Source: Gemmobacter caeruleus
GTDB lineage: Bacteria; Pseudomonadota; Alphaproteobacteria; Rhodobacterales; Rhodobacteraceae
Length of the DNA: 64,000 nucleotides
Assembly (NCBI RefSeq): GCF_008271655.1
Contig: NZ_VKKX01000022.1
Location: forward strand, 124,001-188,000
Direction: 5' to 3'
Part shown: piece by piece, positions 1 to 7,799 of the stretch
Layout of the letters: each line of letters opens with the position of its first letter
Numbering within the stretch: the stretch's first letter is position 1
The notes under the pieces: generated by a model
The model's database searches: none
What the model was told of the DNA's origin: nothing
The model's input: the letters and a program-made list of their open reading frames with translations, nothing else
Made by a program: the position numbers and the translations under genes

Positions 1-1328
1 GCGCGGGTGGCCAGCGCGTCGCCCTGCATGATCTGCGGCAGGCGGCCCTCATCGTCGCCCTCCTCGTCGCGGCCCTCGTCATAGACCTTGAGGAAACCGT
101 CGAACATCACCACCTGGCCGGTGGCGCGCAGGCCAACCTGGGCGTCGGGGCTGGTCACATCGACCGTCGTGCGCTCCAGCCGGGCGGCGGCCATCTGACT
201 GGCGATGGTGCGCTTCCAGATCAGATCGTAAAGCTTGCGCTGATCGGCCTCGACCAGACGCAGCCGCTCCGGTGCTGCCGACATGTCGGTCGGGCGGATG
301 CATTCATGGGCCTCTTGCGCGTTCTTGGCCTTGTTCTTGTACATGCGCGGGCTGTCGGGGACGTAAGCCTCGCCAAAGCGCGACTTGATCTCGGCCCGGG
401 CGGCCATCACGGCCTCGGGCGCCATGTCGATGCCGTCAGTCCGCATATAGGTGATGTGCCCGGCCTCATAGAGCCGCTGCGCCGCCGACATCGTGGCCTT
501 GGCGCCCATGCCGAACTTGCGGCTGGCCTCCTGTTGCAGGGTGGAGGTCATGAAGGGCGCAAAGGGGTTGCGGTTCGCGGGCTTCTTTTCCACCGCCGAG
601 ACGCTGAATGTGCGGTTCTGAATGGCCGACACGGCAAGTTCCGCCGCCTCGGCGGTCGGAATGTCGAATTTGTCCAGCTTGCGGCCGCCCAGCACGGTCA
701 GCCGCGCCTCGAAATCCTGGCCGCGCGGGGTGGTGAAACCGGCGCCGACGGTCCAGTATTCGCGGGCACGGAAGGCCTCGATCTCCATCTCGCGCTCTAC
801 GATCAGGCGCAGGCAGACCGATTGCACCCGGCCCGCCGATTTCGCGCCCGGCAGCTTGCGCCACAGCACCGGCGACAGGGTGAAGCCCACCAGATAATCC
901 AGCGCGCGGCGGGCCAGATAGGCCTCCACCAGCGCCTCGTCCACCTCGCGCGGGGCCTTCATCGCCTCGGTCACGGCGGATTTGGTGATGGCGTTGAAGG
1001 TGACGCGGCTGACCTTCTTGCCCTTTTTCAGGCTGGGGGCCAGCGCCTCTTTCAGGTGCCAGGAAATCGCCTCGCCCTCGCGATCGGGGTCGGTGGCCAG
1101 GATCAGTTCGTCATCGGTCTTGAGCGCCTCGGCGATCGCGCGGACATGCTTCTTGCTGTCGGCCGCGACCTCCCATTTCATGTCGAAATCCTGTTCGGGA
1201 TCGACCGAACCATCCTTGGGCGGCAGGTCGCGGACATGGCCATACGAGGCCAGCACCGTATAGTCGGAGCCAAGATATTTGTTGATTGTCTTGGCCTTGG
1301 CCGGAGACTCGACGACGACGACTGCCAT
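1..1328 (-). CDS. topA: DNA topoisomerase I, N-terminal part (runs off the window start)
   Basis: Type IA topoisomerase that relaxes negatively supercoiled DNA through a 5'-phosphotyrosine link. About 442 residues are visible; the C-terminus lies outside the window. The TOPRIM domain begins at once (ESPAKAKTI, residues 7-15) and includes the acidic DPDREGE motif that binds metal. The catalytic tyrosine is in ITYMRTDG, Tyr294 by my count. The IRPTDM motif and the central type IA core follow. The start is the ATG before AVVVVESPAKAK, the usual N-terminus of the family. The gene reads away from the small exported protein at 1504, so the 175-base gap should hold two divergent promoters. Confidence 0.97.
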   Translation of the reverse strand, partial: MAVVVVESPAKAKTINKYLGSDYTVLASYGHVRDLPPKDGSVDPEQDFDMKWEVAADSKKHVRAIAEALKTDDELILATDPDREGEAISWHLKEALAPSLKKGKKVSRVTFNAITKSAVTEAMKAPREVDEALVEAYLARRALDYLVGFTLSPVLWRKLPGAKSAGRVQSVCLRLIVEREMEIEAFRAREYWTVGAGFTTPRGQDFEARLTVLGGRKLDKFDIPTAEAAELAVSAIQNRTFSVSAVEKKPANRNPFAPFMTSTLQQEASRKFGMGAKATMSAAQRLYEAGHITYMRTDGIDMAPEAVMAARAEIKSRFGEAYVPDSPRMYKNKAKNAQEAHECIRPTDMSAAPERLRLVEADQRKLYDLIWKRTIASQMAAARLERTTVDVTSPDAQVGLRATGQVVMFDGFLKVYDEGRDEEGDDEGRLPQIMQGDALATR

Positions 1329-1503
1329 GAATACCTCTTGCGCCCTGCCTGTTGGGGGCGCCGAAAGATGTGTGCGACCCACCCCCCATGTCAAGGCGGG
1401 GCGCGTTCGTCAAGCCCGGGCAGGGTCGCAAGGGGGCTTTGACCGGGGCGCCGGGAACGGGCAGATTGCCCGGCAAAGAGCCGCGTTTCCAAAGGATGAC
1501 CCC

Positions 1504-1935
1504 ATGCGCCGCACCCTGCCCCTTGTCGTTTTCGCCGCGATCTGGGCGGCGCCCGCGCTGGCATGGCAGACCCCCGGCAAGGGCAGTGCCGACCGGACCG
1601 GCATGATGGATGCGCTGCGCCCGCTGGCGGCCTGGAACCTGGGGGCGCCGGTTGAATTCGTGGTGAACGACCTGCGCGTCGCGGGCGCTGCGGGCTTTGC
1701 CTCGGTCAGCCCGCAGCGCCCCGGCGGCCAGCCGATCGACCTGCGCGCCACGCCCATGGTGCAGCGCGATGGCGCCGACCCGGCCTATATGGACGGCGCC
1801 ACGATGCAGGCGCTGATGCAGCGCGAGGGCACGACCTGGGTCGCGGTGCATTGGCAGATCGGCGCCACCGATGCCTGGTGGGATCAGCCGCGCTTTTGCG
1901 CCGCCTGGGCCGGCGTCCTGCCCGAAATCTGCTGA
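1504..1935 (+). CDS. Small exported protein of unknown function
   Basis: A 143-residue protein with a clear Sec signal peptide: MRRT, a hydrophobic stretch, then a likely cleavage after APALA near residue 20. The mature part is about 120 residues and rich in Trp, Met and Ala, with two Cys near the C-terminus (FCAAW and the final EIC) that could form a disulfide in the periplasm. No known domain is recognised. The upstream reading frame stays open to 1279, but the ATG at 1504 is chosen because the signal peptide starts there. It is divergent from topA and converges with dprA, whose stop codon is 24 bases away. Function unknown. Confidence 0.75.
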   Translation: MRRTLPLVVFAAIWAAPALAWQTPGKGSADRTGMMDALRPLAAWNLGAPVEFVVNDLRVAGAAGFASVSPQRPGGQPIDLRATPMVQRDGADPAYMDGATMQALMQREGTTWVAVHWQIGATDAWWDQPRFCAAWAGVLPEIC

Positions 1936-1958
1936 ACCGGCATCGGCGGAACGGGGTG

Positions 1959-3125
1959 TCACGGCCGGCTGATCAGCCCGCCCGGCTGACGCAGCAACTG
2001 TCCCTCCAGCTCCAGTTGCAACAGATGCGGCGCGATGTCCTGCGCGGGCACGGCCAGATCGCGGATCAGCTGATCCTCGGCCACCGGGCTGGGCGAGAGC
2101 CTGTCAAGGATCAGCCGGTGCAGCGCCGCCAGATCGCGCAGCGGGCGGCGCGGCGGCGCCTTCGCGGGCCCCGGCAGATCGCGCCCCGGCAGATCATGCG
2201 CCGCCAGATGTTCGGCGCGGTGCGGCGGCGCCTGCCCCCCCAGGGCCTCGATCACATCGGCGGCAGAGCGGACCAGCGTCGCCCCTTCGCGGATCAACTG
2301 ATTGCAGCCCGCGGCCCGCGCATCAAAGGGGTGGCCCGGCACGGCAAACACCTCGCGCCCCTGTTCGGCCGCCTCTTTCGCGGTGATGAGCGAACCGGAG
2401 CGGCTGGCAGCCTCCACCACCACCAGCGCGCGGGCAAGGCCCGAGACGATCCGGTTGCGCAGCGGGAAATGGCGCGCCTGCGGCTCCAGCCCCGGGGGTT
2501 GTTCCGACAGAAGGCAGCCGCTTTCCGCGATCTTCTGCATCAGGGCCGCGTTTTCGGGCGGATAGGCATGATCGACGCCCCCCGCCAGCACCGCCACCGT
2601 GCCCTGCCCCAGCGAGGCGGCATGCGCCTCGGCGTCGATGCCGCGCGCCAGGCCCGAAACGGTGACGAACCCGGCCTCGGCCAGCGATTCGGCCAGCCGC
2701 CGCGCCATGCGCAACCCAAGGCTGGAGGCATTGCGCGCCCCCACGATCCCGACCATGGGCCGCGCGAGCAAGGCGGCCTGCCCGCGCATCCACAGGATCG
2801 GCGGCGCATCCCCGATCTCGGCCAGGGCGGCGGGATAGGCGGCTTCGCCATGGCACAACATGCGCGCGCCAAGCGCATGGGCCTTGCGCATCTCGGACAG
2901 GGCAACGCCTTCGGGGCAGACCTCATAGCGATCGACCCCGGCGGCGCGGGCGATCTGCGGCAAAGCCTCCAGGGCCGCTCGGGCGCTGCCATGTTCGGCA
3001 ATCAGCCGATGAAAGGTTGCGGGCCCAACCCGCCGCGACCGGATCAGTTGCAACCGGGCCAGCCGCTCCCGCTCTGTCAGGCGCCCCGCCGCGCCGTCAT
3101 TTCTGCTGTCCGGCTCCATCGCCAT
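1959..3125 (-). CDS. dprA: DNA-processing protein DprA (Smf)
   Basis: DprA loads RecA on incoming single-stranded DNA during natural transformation. The protein has 388 residues: an N-terminal helical region (LTERERLARLQLIRS, GPATFHRLI), then the extended Rossmann fold with VGIVGARNASSLGLRMA and TVSGLARGIDAEAHAASL, the GGVDHAYPPENAALM segment, FPLRNRIVSGLARALVVVEA and SGSLITAKEAAEQGREVFAV. A C-terminal winged-helix-like segment follows (PVAEDQLIRDL to LLQLELEGQLLRQPGG). The start at 3125 (MAMEPD) is preferred over the upstream Met at 3203 because the extra 26 residues look non-coding. Together with comEC at 36.6-38.7 kb it suggests transformation machinery, although dprA is widespread in species not known to be competent. 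Confidence 0.95.
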   Translation of the reverse strand: MAMEPDSRNDGAAGRLTERERLARLQLIRSRRVGPATFHRLIAEHGSARAALEALPQIARAAGVDRYEVCPEGVALSEMRKAHALGARMLCHGEAAYPAALAEIGDAPPILWMRGQAALLARPMVGIVGARNASSLGLRMARRLAESLAEAGFVTVSGLARGIDAEAHAASLGQGTVAVLAGGVDHAYPPENAALMQKIAESGCLLSEQPPGLEPQARHFPLRNRIVSGLARALVVVEAASRSGSLITAKEAAEQGREVFAVPGHPFDARAAGCNQLIREGATLVRSAADVIEALGGQAPPHRAEHLAAHDLPGRDLPGPAKAPPRRPLRDLAALHRLILDRLSPSPVAEDQLIRDLAVPAQDIAPHLLQLELEGQLLRQPGGLISRP

Positions 3126-3250
3126 GCCGCAACCTCTCCATTCCCTGGAGAGACTGGCGGGCGAGTGGTTAACGCCCGGTAAAGATCGCCCCGCCCCGGG
3201 CAAAAAACAGACTTCTTGCAGAGAACTTCGGCCCGCGCTACGCCAGATAT

Positions 3251-4273
3251 ATGAAAGCCCCGGAACCCGAAGACAAAGGCAAGTTCATCGCGCGCGGCGT
3301 GGCCCATGTCACGCTGCCGAAAGTGGCTGAGCCGGTCTCGGTCACCTTCGTTCTGGTGCCGCGTTTCACCATGCTGGCCTTCACCTCGGCGATCGAACCG
3401 CTGCGGGTGGCGAATCAGCTCACCGGACAGGTGCTGTTCCGCTGGCAGACCTTTTCCGAGGATGGGCGCCCCGTGGCCTGTTCCAGCGGTGTGCAGGTGG
3501 TGACGGATGGCCCGCTGCCCGAGGCCCCGCCCCCCGGTTATGTGCTGGTCTGTGGCGGGGTGGAGCCTGAAACCCACATCACCGCCACGCTGGGTGACTG
3601 GGTGCGCGGGCAATGGCGGCGCGGGCGCAGCGTCGGCGGGCTTTGCACCGGGGCCTATGCACTGGCGCGGGCCGGTATCCTCAAGGGCCGCCGCTTCACC
3701 CTGCATTGGGAAAACCTCGGCGGTTTCACCGAGACCTTCCCCGACCTGACCCCGGCGCGGCAGGTCTTCTGCATCGAAGACCGCATCGTCACCTGCGCCG
3801 GCGGGGTGGCGGCGGCGGACCTGATGCTCAAGCTGATCCATGACCGATACGGCGCCGGGCTGAGCCAGGAGGTCATGAACATGTGCCTGCTGACCCAGCG
3901 ACGCACCGAGGAGGATGAGCAGATCACCTCGCTCGCGGCGCGACTGGGCACGCGCAACGAAAAGCTGATCAAGGCGGTGGCCTTTCTGGAGGCCCGGATC
4001 GAGGAGGAGTTCGACCTAGATGCCTGCGCCGACCACCTCGGCGTGTCGCGCCGCCAGATCGAGCGGCTGTTCAACCGCTATCTCGGCGTGACGCCGGTGC
4101 GCTACATGAACGACCTGCGGCTGCAACATGGCCGCGCCCTGCTGGCCGAAACCGACATGAGCGTGACCGAGGTCGCAGTGGCCTGCGGCTATGCCTCCTC
4201 CAGCCATTTCTCGAAAAGTTTTCGCAAGAAATATGGTGTCTCGCCCTATCGTTTTTCGCATTTTGGCGCGTGA
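3251..4273 (+). CDS. GlxA-family transcriptional regulator (DJ-1/PfpI domain plus AraC HTH)
   Basis: A 340-residue regulator. Residues about 25-190 form a DJ-1/PfpI class I glutamine-amidotransferase-like sensor domain (VTFVLVPRFTMLAFTSAIEP, GGLCTGAYALARAGILKGR), with a Cys at the nucleophile-elbow position. The C-terminal 100 residues are an AraC/XylS double helix-turn-helix (CADHLGVSRRQIERLFNRYL and VAVACGYASSSHFSKSFRKK). Proteins of this type often control amine and amino-acid catabolism (GbdR, ArgR and CdhR in Pseudomonas). The next gene on the same strand is gabT, 141 bases downstream behind a strong hairpin, so regulation of gabT is plausible but not shown. The ATG at 3251 opens the conserved reading. 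Confidence 0.9.
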   Translation: MKAPEPEDKGKFIARGVAHVTLPKVAEPVSVTFVLVPRFTMLAFTSAIEPLRVANQLTGQVLFRWQTFSEDGRPVACSSGVQVVTDGPLPEAPPPGYVLVCGGVEPETHITATLGDWVRGQWRRGRSVGGLCTGAYALARAGILKGRRFTLHWENLGGFTETFPDLTPARQVFCIEDRIVTCAGGVAAADLMLKLIHDRYGAGLSQEVMNMCLLTQRRTEEDEQITSLAARLGTRNEKLIKAVAFLEARIEEEFDLDACADHLGVSRRQIERLFNRYLGVTPVRYMNDLRLQHGRALLAETDMSVTEVAVACGYASSSHFSKSFRKKYGVSPYRFSHFGA

Positions 4274-4283
4274 CGGACGGGAT

Positions 4284-4306
4284 CCGGTCTTTCGACGAAA
4301 GACCGG
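4284..4306 (+). terminator. Perfect hairpin after the GlxA-type regulator
   Basis: Eleven base pairs (CCGGTCTTTCG against CGAAAGACCGG) around a single central A, beginning 11 bases after the regulator stop codon. The fold is strong but no T-run follows, so this may be a terminator, a 3'-end stabiliser or an operator. Confidence 0.55.
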
Positions 4307-4368
4307 CGCGGCGGCCTGCTTCATTCGTGTTGCCGCAAGGTCGTGATTGCGATTGAACTGGACCGAAT

Positions 4369-4380
4369 TTTTGATCAAAA
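4369..4380. promoter_or_regulatory. 12-bp palindrome TTTTGATCAAAA upstream of gabT
   Basis: A perfect A/T-rich 12-bp palindrome in otherwise GC-rich DNA, 35 bases before the gabT start codon. Position and symmetry suit an operator for a dimeric regulator. It is not an FNR/FixK box, which needs TTGAT-N4-ATCAA. The protein that would bind is unknown; the adjacent GlxA-type regulator is one candidate. Confidence 0.4.
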
Positions 4381-4414
4381 TGCCGCGCAAAGCCCCTGAC
4401 GGGCCAGAGAGGAC

Positions 4415-5698
4415 ATGAAGATGCAGAACAGCGAAGTGGCGAAGCGCCGTGTGGATGCCGTGGCGCGGGGCGTGGGGATGCAGACGCAGATCTATGCCGA
4501 CCGCGCCCTGAACGCGGAAATCTGGGATATCGAGGGCAATCGCTATATCGACTTTGCCGCCGGCATCGCGGTGGTCAATACCGGCCATTGCCACCCCAAG
4601 GTCATGGCGGCTGTGGCCGAACAGATGGGCCGCTTCACCCATACCTGCCATCAGGTGCTGCCCTATGAAAACTATGTCCGCCTGGCCGAACGGCTGAACG
4701 CGGCGGCGCCCGGCGATTTCGCCAAAAAGACGATCTTTGTCACCACCGGCGCCGAGGCGGTGGAAAACGCGGTGAAGATCGCCCGCTTCCATACCGGGCG
4801 CAGCGCCGTGATCGCCTTTGGCGGCGCCTTCCACGGTCGCACCTTCATGGGGATGACGCTGACCGGCAAGGTAGAGCCCTACAAGAAGGGCTTTGGCGCC
4901 ATGATGCCGGATGTCTACCATGTGCCCTTCCCGCAGGATGTGCATGGCATCAGCACCGAAGACGCGATGTCGGGCATCACCAAGCTGTTCAAGAACGACC
5001 TCGACCCCGGTCGGGTTGCGGCCATCATCCTGGAACCCGTGCAGGGCGAGGGCGGCTTCTACCCCGCCCCGGCCGACCTGATGCGCGCGCTCCGCAAGCT
5101 CTGCGACGAACATGGCATCGTGATGATCGCCGACGAGGTGCAGACCGGCTTTGCCCGTACCGGCACGATGTTCGCGATGCATGGCTATGACGTGGCGGCC
5201 GACCTGACCACCATGGCCAAGGGGCTGGGCGGCGGCCTGCCGATCGCCGCGGTCACCGGCCGGGCGGAAATCATGGATGCCGCCAATCCCGGCGGCCTGG
5301 GTGGCACCTATGGCGGCAACCCGCTGGGGATCGCGGCCGCCCATGCGGTGCTCGACGTGATCGAGGAGGAAAAGCTCTGCGACCGCGCCAATGAACTGGG
5401 CAGCCGGCTGAAGCAGAAGCTCGAATCGATCCGCGCCGTCACGCCCGAGATCAGCGATATCCGCGGCCCGGGCTTCATGGTGGCGGTGGAATTCGCCAAT
5501 CCCGCCAACAAGGAACCCGACGCCGGCTTTACCACCCGCGTCAAGAACGAGGCCCAGGCGCGCGGCCTGATCCTGCTGACCTGCGGCGTCTACGCCAATG
5601 TCGTGCGCTTCCTTGCGCCGATCACCATCCCCGACGCGGTTTTTGCCGAGGCGATGGATATTCTCGAGGCCTCGGTCGCCGCCGCGCGGCAGGGCTGA
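4415..5698 (+). CDS. gabT: 4-aminobutyrate--2-oxoglutarate aminotransferase
   Basis: Class III PLP-dependent aminotransferase of 427 residues, the normal length, converting 4-aminobutyrate and 2-oxoglutarate to succinate semialdehyde and glutamate. Diagnostic stretches are IDFAAGIAVVNTGHCHPKV near the N-terminus, VTTGAEAVENAVKIAR for the cofactor phosphate, FHGRTFMGMTLTGK, ILEPVQGEGGFYPAP, IADEVQTGFARTGTMFAM and the PLP lysine in TTMAKGLGGGLPIAAVTGR. An SD-like GAGAGGAC lies just before ATG. No succinate-semialdehyde dehydrogenase is adjacent. A closely related ornithine or 5-aminovalerate aminotransferase cannot be excluded from sequence alone, but GabT is the best fit. Confidence 0.92.
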   Translation: MKMQNSEVAKRRVDAVARGVGMQTQIYADRALNAEIWDIEGNRYIDFAAGIAVVNTGHCHPKVMAAVAEQMGRFTHTCHQVLPYENYVRLAERLNAAAPGDFAKKTIFVTTGAEAVENAVKIARFHTGRSAVIAFGGAFHGRTFMGMTLTGKVEPYKKGFGAMMPDVYHVPFPQDVHGISTEDAMSGITKLFKNDLDPGRVAAIILEPVQGEGGFYPAPADLMRALRKLCDEHGIVMIADEVQTGFARTGTMFAMHGYDVAADLTTMAKGLGGGLPIAAVTGRAEIMDAANPGGLGGTYGGNPLGIAAAHAVLDVIEEEKLCDRANELGSRLKQKLESIRAVTPEISDIRGPGFMVAVEFANPANKEPDAGFTTRVKNEAQARGLILLTCGVYANVVRFLAPITIPDAVFAEAMDILEASVAAARQG

Positions 5699-5710
5699 GC
5701 GCGCGCAGAA

Positions 5711-5730
5711 AGGGGGCGCTCGCGCCCCCT
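5711..5730 (+). terminator. GC-rich hairpin after gabT
   Basis: An 8-bp stem AGGGGGCG/CGCCCCCT with a CTCG loop, 12 bases after the gabT stop codon. It is also the outer hairpin of the composite repeat that follows. Confidence 0.7.
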
Positions 5731-5860
5731 CGGCCTGCGGCCTCACCCCCTGAGGATATTTTTGAACAGATGAAGGCGACGCCTGCCTTTTCATCTGTTT
5801 CCAAATATCCTCGGGGGGTGAATGGGCCGGCAGGCCCAGAGGGGGGCAGACAGCCCCCCT
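5711..5860. repeat. Composite palindromic intergenic repeat, copy A (two facing half-elements)
   Basis: Two inverted half-elements share the core GAGGATATTT-N3-AACAGATGAA. The plus core is at 5752-5776 and the inverted core at 5786-5812, so together they fold into a hairpin of about 25 bp around GGCGACGCC. Each half has a GC-rich hairpin on its outer side: 5711-5730 on the left and AGGGGGGC-AGACA-GCCCCCCT (5840-5860) on the right. A small GGGCC-GGCA-GGCCC hairpin lies at 5824-5837. It fills the gabT-bioM gap. Four more loci in this window carry the same design: 16937, 24371, 32553 and 50922. Confidence 0.9.
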
Positions 5861-5900
5861 TCTGCTTGTCGGGCGCACTCAGGGGCGCTAAGGCGAGGGC

Positions 5901-6623
5901 ATGGATGCGGCGATCACACTTTCCGGTGTCGGCTACAGGGTGCAGGGCAAGGCGCTGCTGCATGACATCTCGCTTGACCTGACCGAGCCGCGGATCGGGA
6001 TCGTCGGGCGCAACGGATCGGGCAAGACCACGCTTCTGCGGCTGATCGCCGGGCTGATCGCCCCGACCGAGGGCGCGGTGCGGGTGGCGGGGCTGGATCC
6101 GGCGCGTGACCGGCGGGCCATGCTCGACCGGATCGGCATCCTGTTCCAGAACCCCGATCACCAGATCATCTTTCCCACCGTGGCCGAGGAGCTGGCTTTT
6201 GGTCTGCGCCAGCAGGGGCAAAGCGCCGGGGCGGCCGCCGCGCGGGTCGAGGCCCTGCTGGCCGCCGAGGGGCGATCGCATTGGGCGGGGGTGCCGGTCT
6301 CCACGCTCAGCCAGGGGCAGAAGCAATGGCTCTGTCTGATGGCGGTGTTGCTGATGGCGCCCGGCACGATCCTTCTGGACGAACCCTTTGCCGCGCTCGA
6401 TCTGCCGACACAGGCGCGGCTGGCGCGGCGGCTGGCGGATCTGCCGCAGCGGATCATCACCATCAGCCACGATCCCGCCGCGGTGGCCGGGGCGGATCGG
6501 GTGATCTGGCTGGAGGGCGGACGCCTGTTCGACGCGGGCGCGCCCGAGGCGGTCTTGCCGCGATTTAGGGCCGAGATGGCGCGGCTGGGGGATGCGGATG
6601 CTGACACTCTGCTCGCCCGTTGA
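5901..6623 (+). CDS. bioM: Biotin ECF transporter, ATP-binding subunit
   Basis: ABC ATPase of 240 residues that energises biotin uptake with BioN and BioY. Walker A is GRNGSGKTT (about residues 37-45), the Q-loop is LFQNPDHQIIFPTVAEELAF, the signature is LSQGQKQWLCLM, Walker B is TILLDEPFAALD and the switch histidine is in ITISHDP. The FQNPDHQI stretch is typical of ECF-type CbiO/BioM ATPases. The start ATG at 5901 follows GGCGAGGGC. bioN begins inside the last 26 bases, implying translational coupling. The specific name rests on the downstream bioY; the ATPase alone would be an unspecified ECF subunit. Confidence 0.93.
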   Translation: MDAAITLSGVGYRVQGKALLHDISLDLTEPRIGIVGRNGSGKTTLLRLIAGLIAPTEGAVRVAGLDPARDRRAMLDRIGILFQNPDHQIIFPTVAEELAFGLRQQGQSAGAAAARVEALLAAEGRSHWAGVPVSTLSQGQKQWLCLMAVLLMAPGTILLDEPFAALDLPTQARLARRLADLPQRIITISHDPAAVAGADRVIWLEGGRLFDAGAPEAVLPRFRAEMARLGDADADTLLAR

Positions 6624-7194
6624 CACGGCGCTGCATCGCTGGCCCGCCGGGGTCAAGCTGGCGGCGGTGGCGCTAGGTTCGGCCGCGATCTTTGCCATCT
6701 CGGCGCTGCCGGTCATGGCCGGGGTGCTGGTCGCGCTGGCGCTGGTCTATCTGGCGCAGGGTCGCGCTTTCGCACGCGCGGGGTTGCGGCTGTTGCGTCC
6801 GCTCTGGCCGTTTTTCGTGGTGCTGGCGGTCTGGCATCTGTGGACCGCCGATCTGGCGCGCGGCGCCTTGCTGGCGGGGCGGATGCTGGCCGCCGTCGGC
6901 CTCGCCAATCTGGTGACGATGACCACGCGGCTGGATGCCATGCTTGCGGTGCTGGAGCGGCTGTTGTCGCCGCTGGCCCGTCTGGGTCTGCGGCCGCGCG
7001 TACTGGCGCTGGCCATGGCGCTGGTGATCCGCTTCGTGCCTGTTTTGCTGGACAAGGCACGGGACTTGCGGCAGGCATGGCGCGCGCGCAGCCCTCGGCG
7101 GGTGGGCGCCGGGATCGTGCTGCCGCTGGCGCTGGCCGCATTGGACGATGCCGATCATGTGGCCGAAGCCCTGCGCGCGCGGGGCGGGCTTTGA
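6598..7194 (+). CDS. bioN: Biotin ECF transporter, transmembrane coupling subunit
   Basis: EcfT-type membrane protein of 198 residues. It has about four to five hydrophobic segments and two Ala-Arg-X coupling motifs, ARS in WRARSPRR and ARG in EALRARGGL at the very C-terminus, through which it contacts the BioM ATPases. The start is uncertain between 6592 and 6598; the second gives MLTLCSPVDTALHRWPAG, which resembles the usual BioN opening. It overlaps bioM by 26 bases and lies 16 bases upstream of bioY, so all three are one operon. Confidence 0.92.
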   Translation: MLTLCSPVDTALHRWPAGVKLAAVALGSAAIFAISALPVMAGVLVALALVYLAQGRAFARAGLRLLRPLWPFFVVLAVWHLWTADLARGALLAGRMLAAVGLANLVTMTTRLDAMLAVLERLLSPLARLGLRPRVLALAMALVIRFVPVLLDKARDLRQAWRARSPRRVGAGIVLPLALAALDDADHVAEALRARGGL

Positions 7195-7210
7195 CCCGAA
7201 GGAGAGACGG

Positions 7211-7753
7211 ATGGAACGCAACCTCACCCATATCGCCCTGTTCGCGGCGCTGATCGCCGTGCTGGGCCTGGTGCCCAAGATCGACCTTGTCTCCGGGGTG
7301 CCGATCACGGCGCAATCGCTGGGGGTCATGCTTTGCGGCACGGTGCTGGGCGCACGGCGCGGGGCGCTGGCGGTCCTGCTGTTTCTGGGCCTTGTCGCGG
7401 CGGGTCTGCCGCTGCTGGCGGGCGGACGCGGGGGCCTGGGTGTCTTTGCCTCGCCCACTGTCGGTTACTTGGTGGGCTTTCCGCTCGCGGCGTTTGTCGC
7501 CGGGCTGGTGGTGGAGCGGCTGCGGATCGCGATCTTTCCCGCGGCCTTTCTGGGCGCGATCCTTGGCGGGATCGGCGTGATGCATGTCTGCGGCATCATC
7601 GGCATGTCGGTGATGCTGGACAAGTCGCTGCCCGAAGCGGCGGTGCTGGCGCTGCCTTTCCTGGCGGGCGACCTGCTCAAGTCCGGGCTGGCGGCGGCGA
7701 TCACCCGGGGGCTGGCGCGGCTGCGCCCGGCCTCGGTGCTGTCGCGGGCCTGA
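7211..7753 (+). CDS. bioY: Biotin-binding substrate-specific (S) component BioY
   Basis: BioY is the membrane protein that captures biotin. The 180 residues form about six hydrophobic segments and carry family hallmarks: VPKIDLVSGVPITAQSLGVM, GTVLGARRGALAVLLFLGLVA, GLPLLAGGRGGLGVFASPT and VGYLVGFPLAAFVAGLVV. The ATG at 7211 follows AAGGAGAGACGG, a good SD; an upstream in-frame ATG at 7148 overlaps bioN and is not used. With bioM and bioN it makes a complete three-part transporter. No biotin biosynthesis gene or obvious BioR operator (TTATNNATAA-like) is seen nearby. Confidence 0.95.
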   Translation: MERNLTHIALFAALIAVLGLVPKIDLVSGVPITAQSLGVMLCGTVLGARRGALAVLLFLGLVAAGLPLLAGGRGGLGVFASPTVGYLVGFPLAAFVAGLVVERLRIAIFPAAFLGAILGGIGVMHVCGIIGMSVMLDKSLPEAAVLALPFLAGDLLKSGLAAAITRGLARLRPASVLSRA

Positions 7754-7777
7754 GCCACGCCGGCAAGCGCTTGCAAG

Positions 7778-7799
7778 AGGGCGGTCTTCGGGCCGCCCT
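7778..7799. terminator. Terminator between bioY and the convergent thiolase-like gene
   Basis: Stem AGGGCGG/CCGCCCT with loop TCTTCGGG, followed on the plus strand by TTTAT. It sits 25 bases after the bioY stop and directly beside the stop codon of the minus-strand gene, so it may serve both. Confidence 0.8.

Noticed and set aside
306-1442. Long plus-strand open frame across topA
   Set aside because: It lies antisense to a fully motif-supported topA and encodes no recognisable motif. High GC produces many such shadow frames.
4369-4380. FNR/FixK box upstream of gabT
   Set aside because: TTTTGATCAAAA lacks the four-base spacer needed between TTGAT and ATCAA.
5861-5900. BioR operator before bioM
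   Set aside because: No TTATAGATA-like site was found in the gap; the AT-rich part belongs to the repeat cores.
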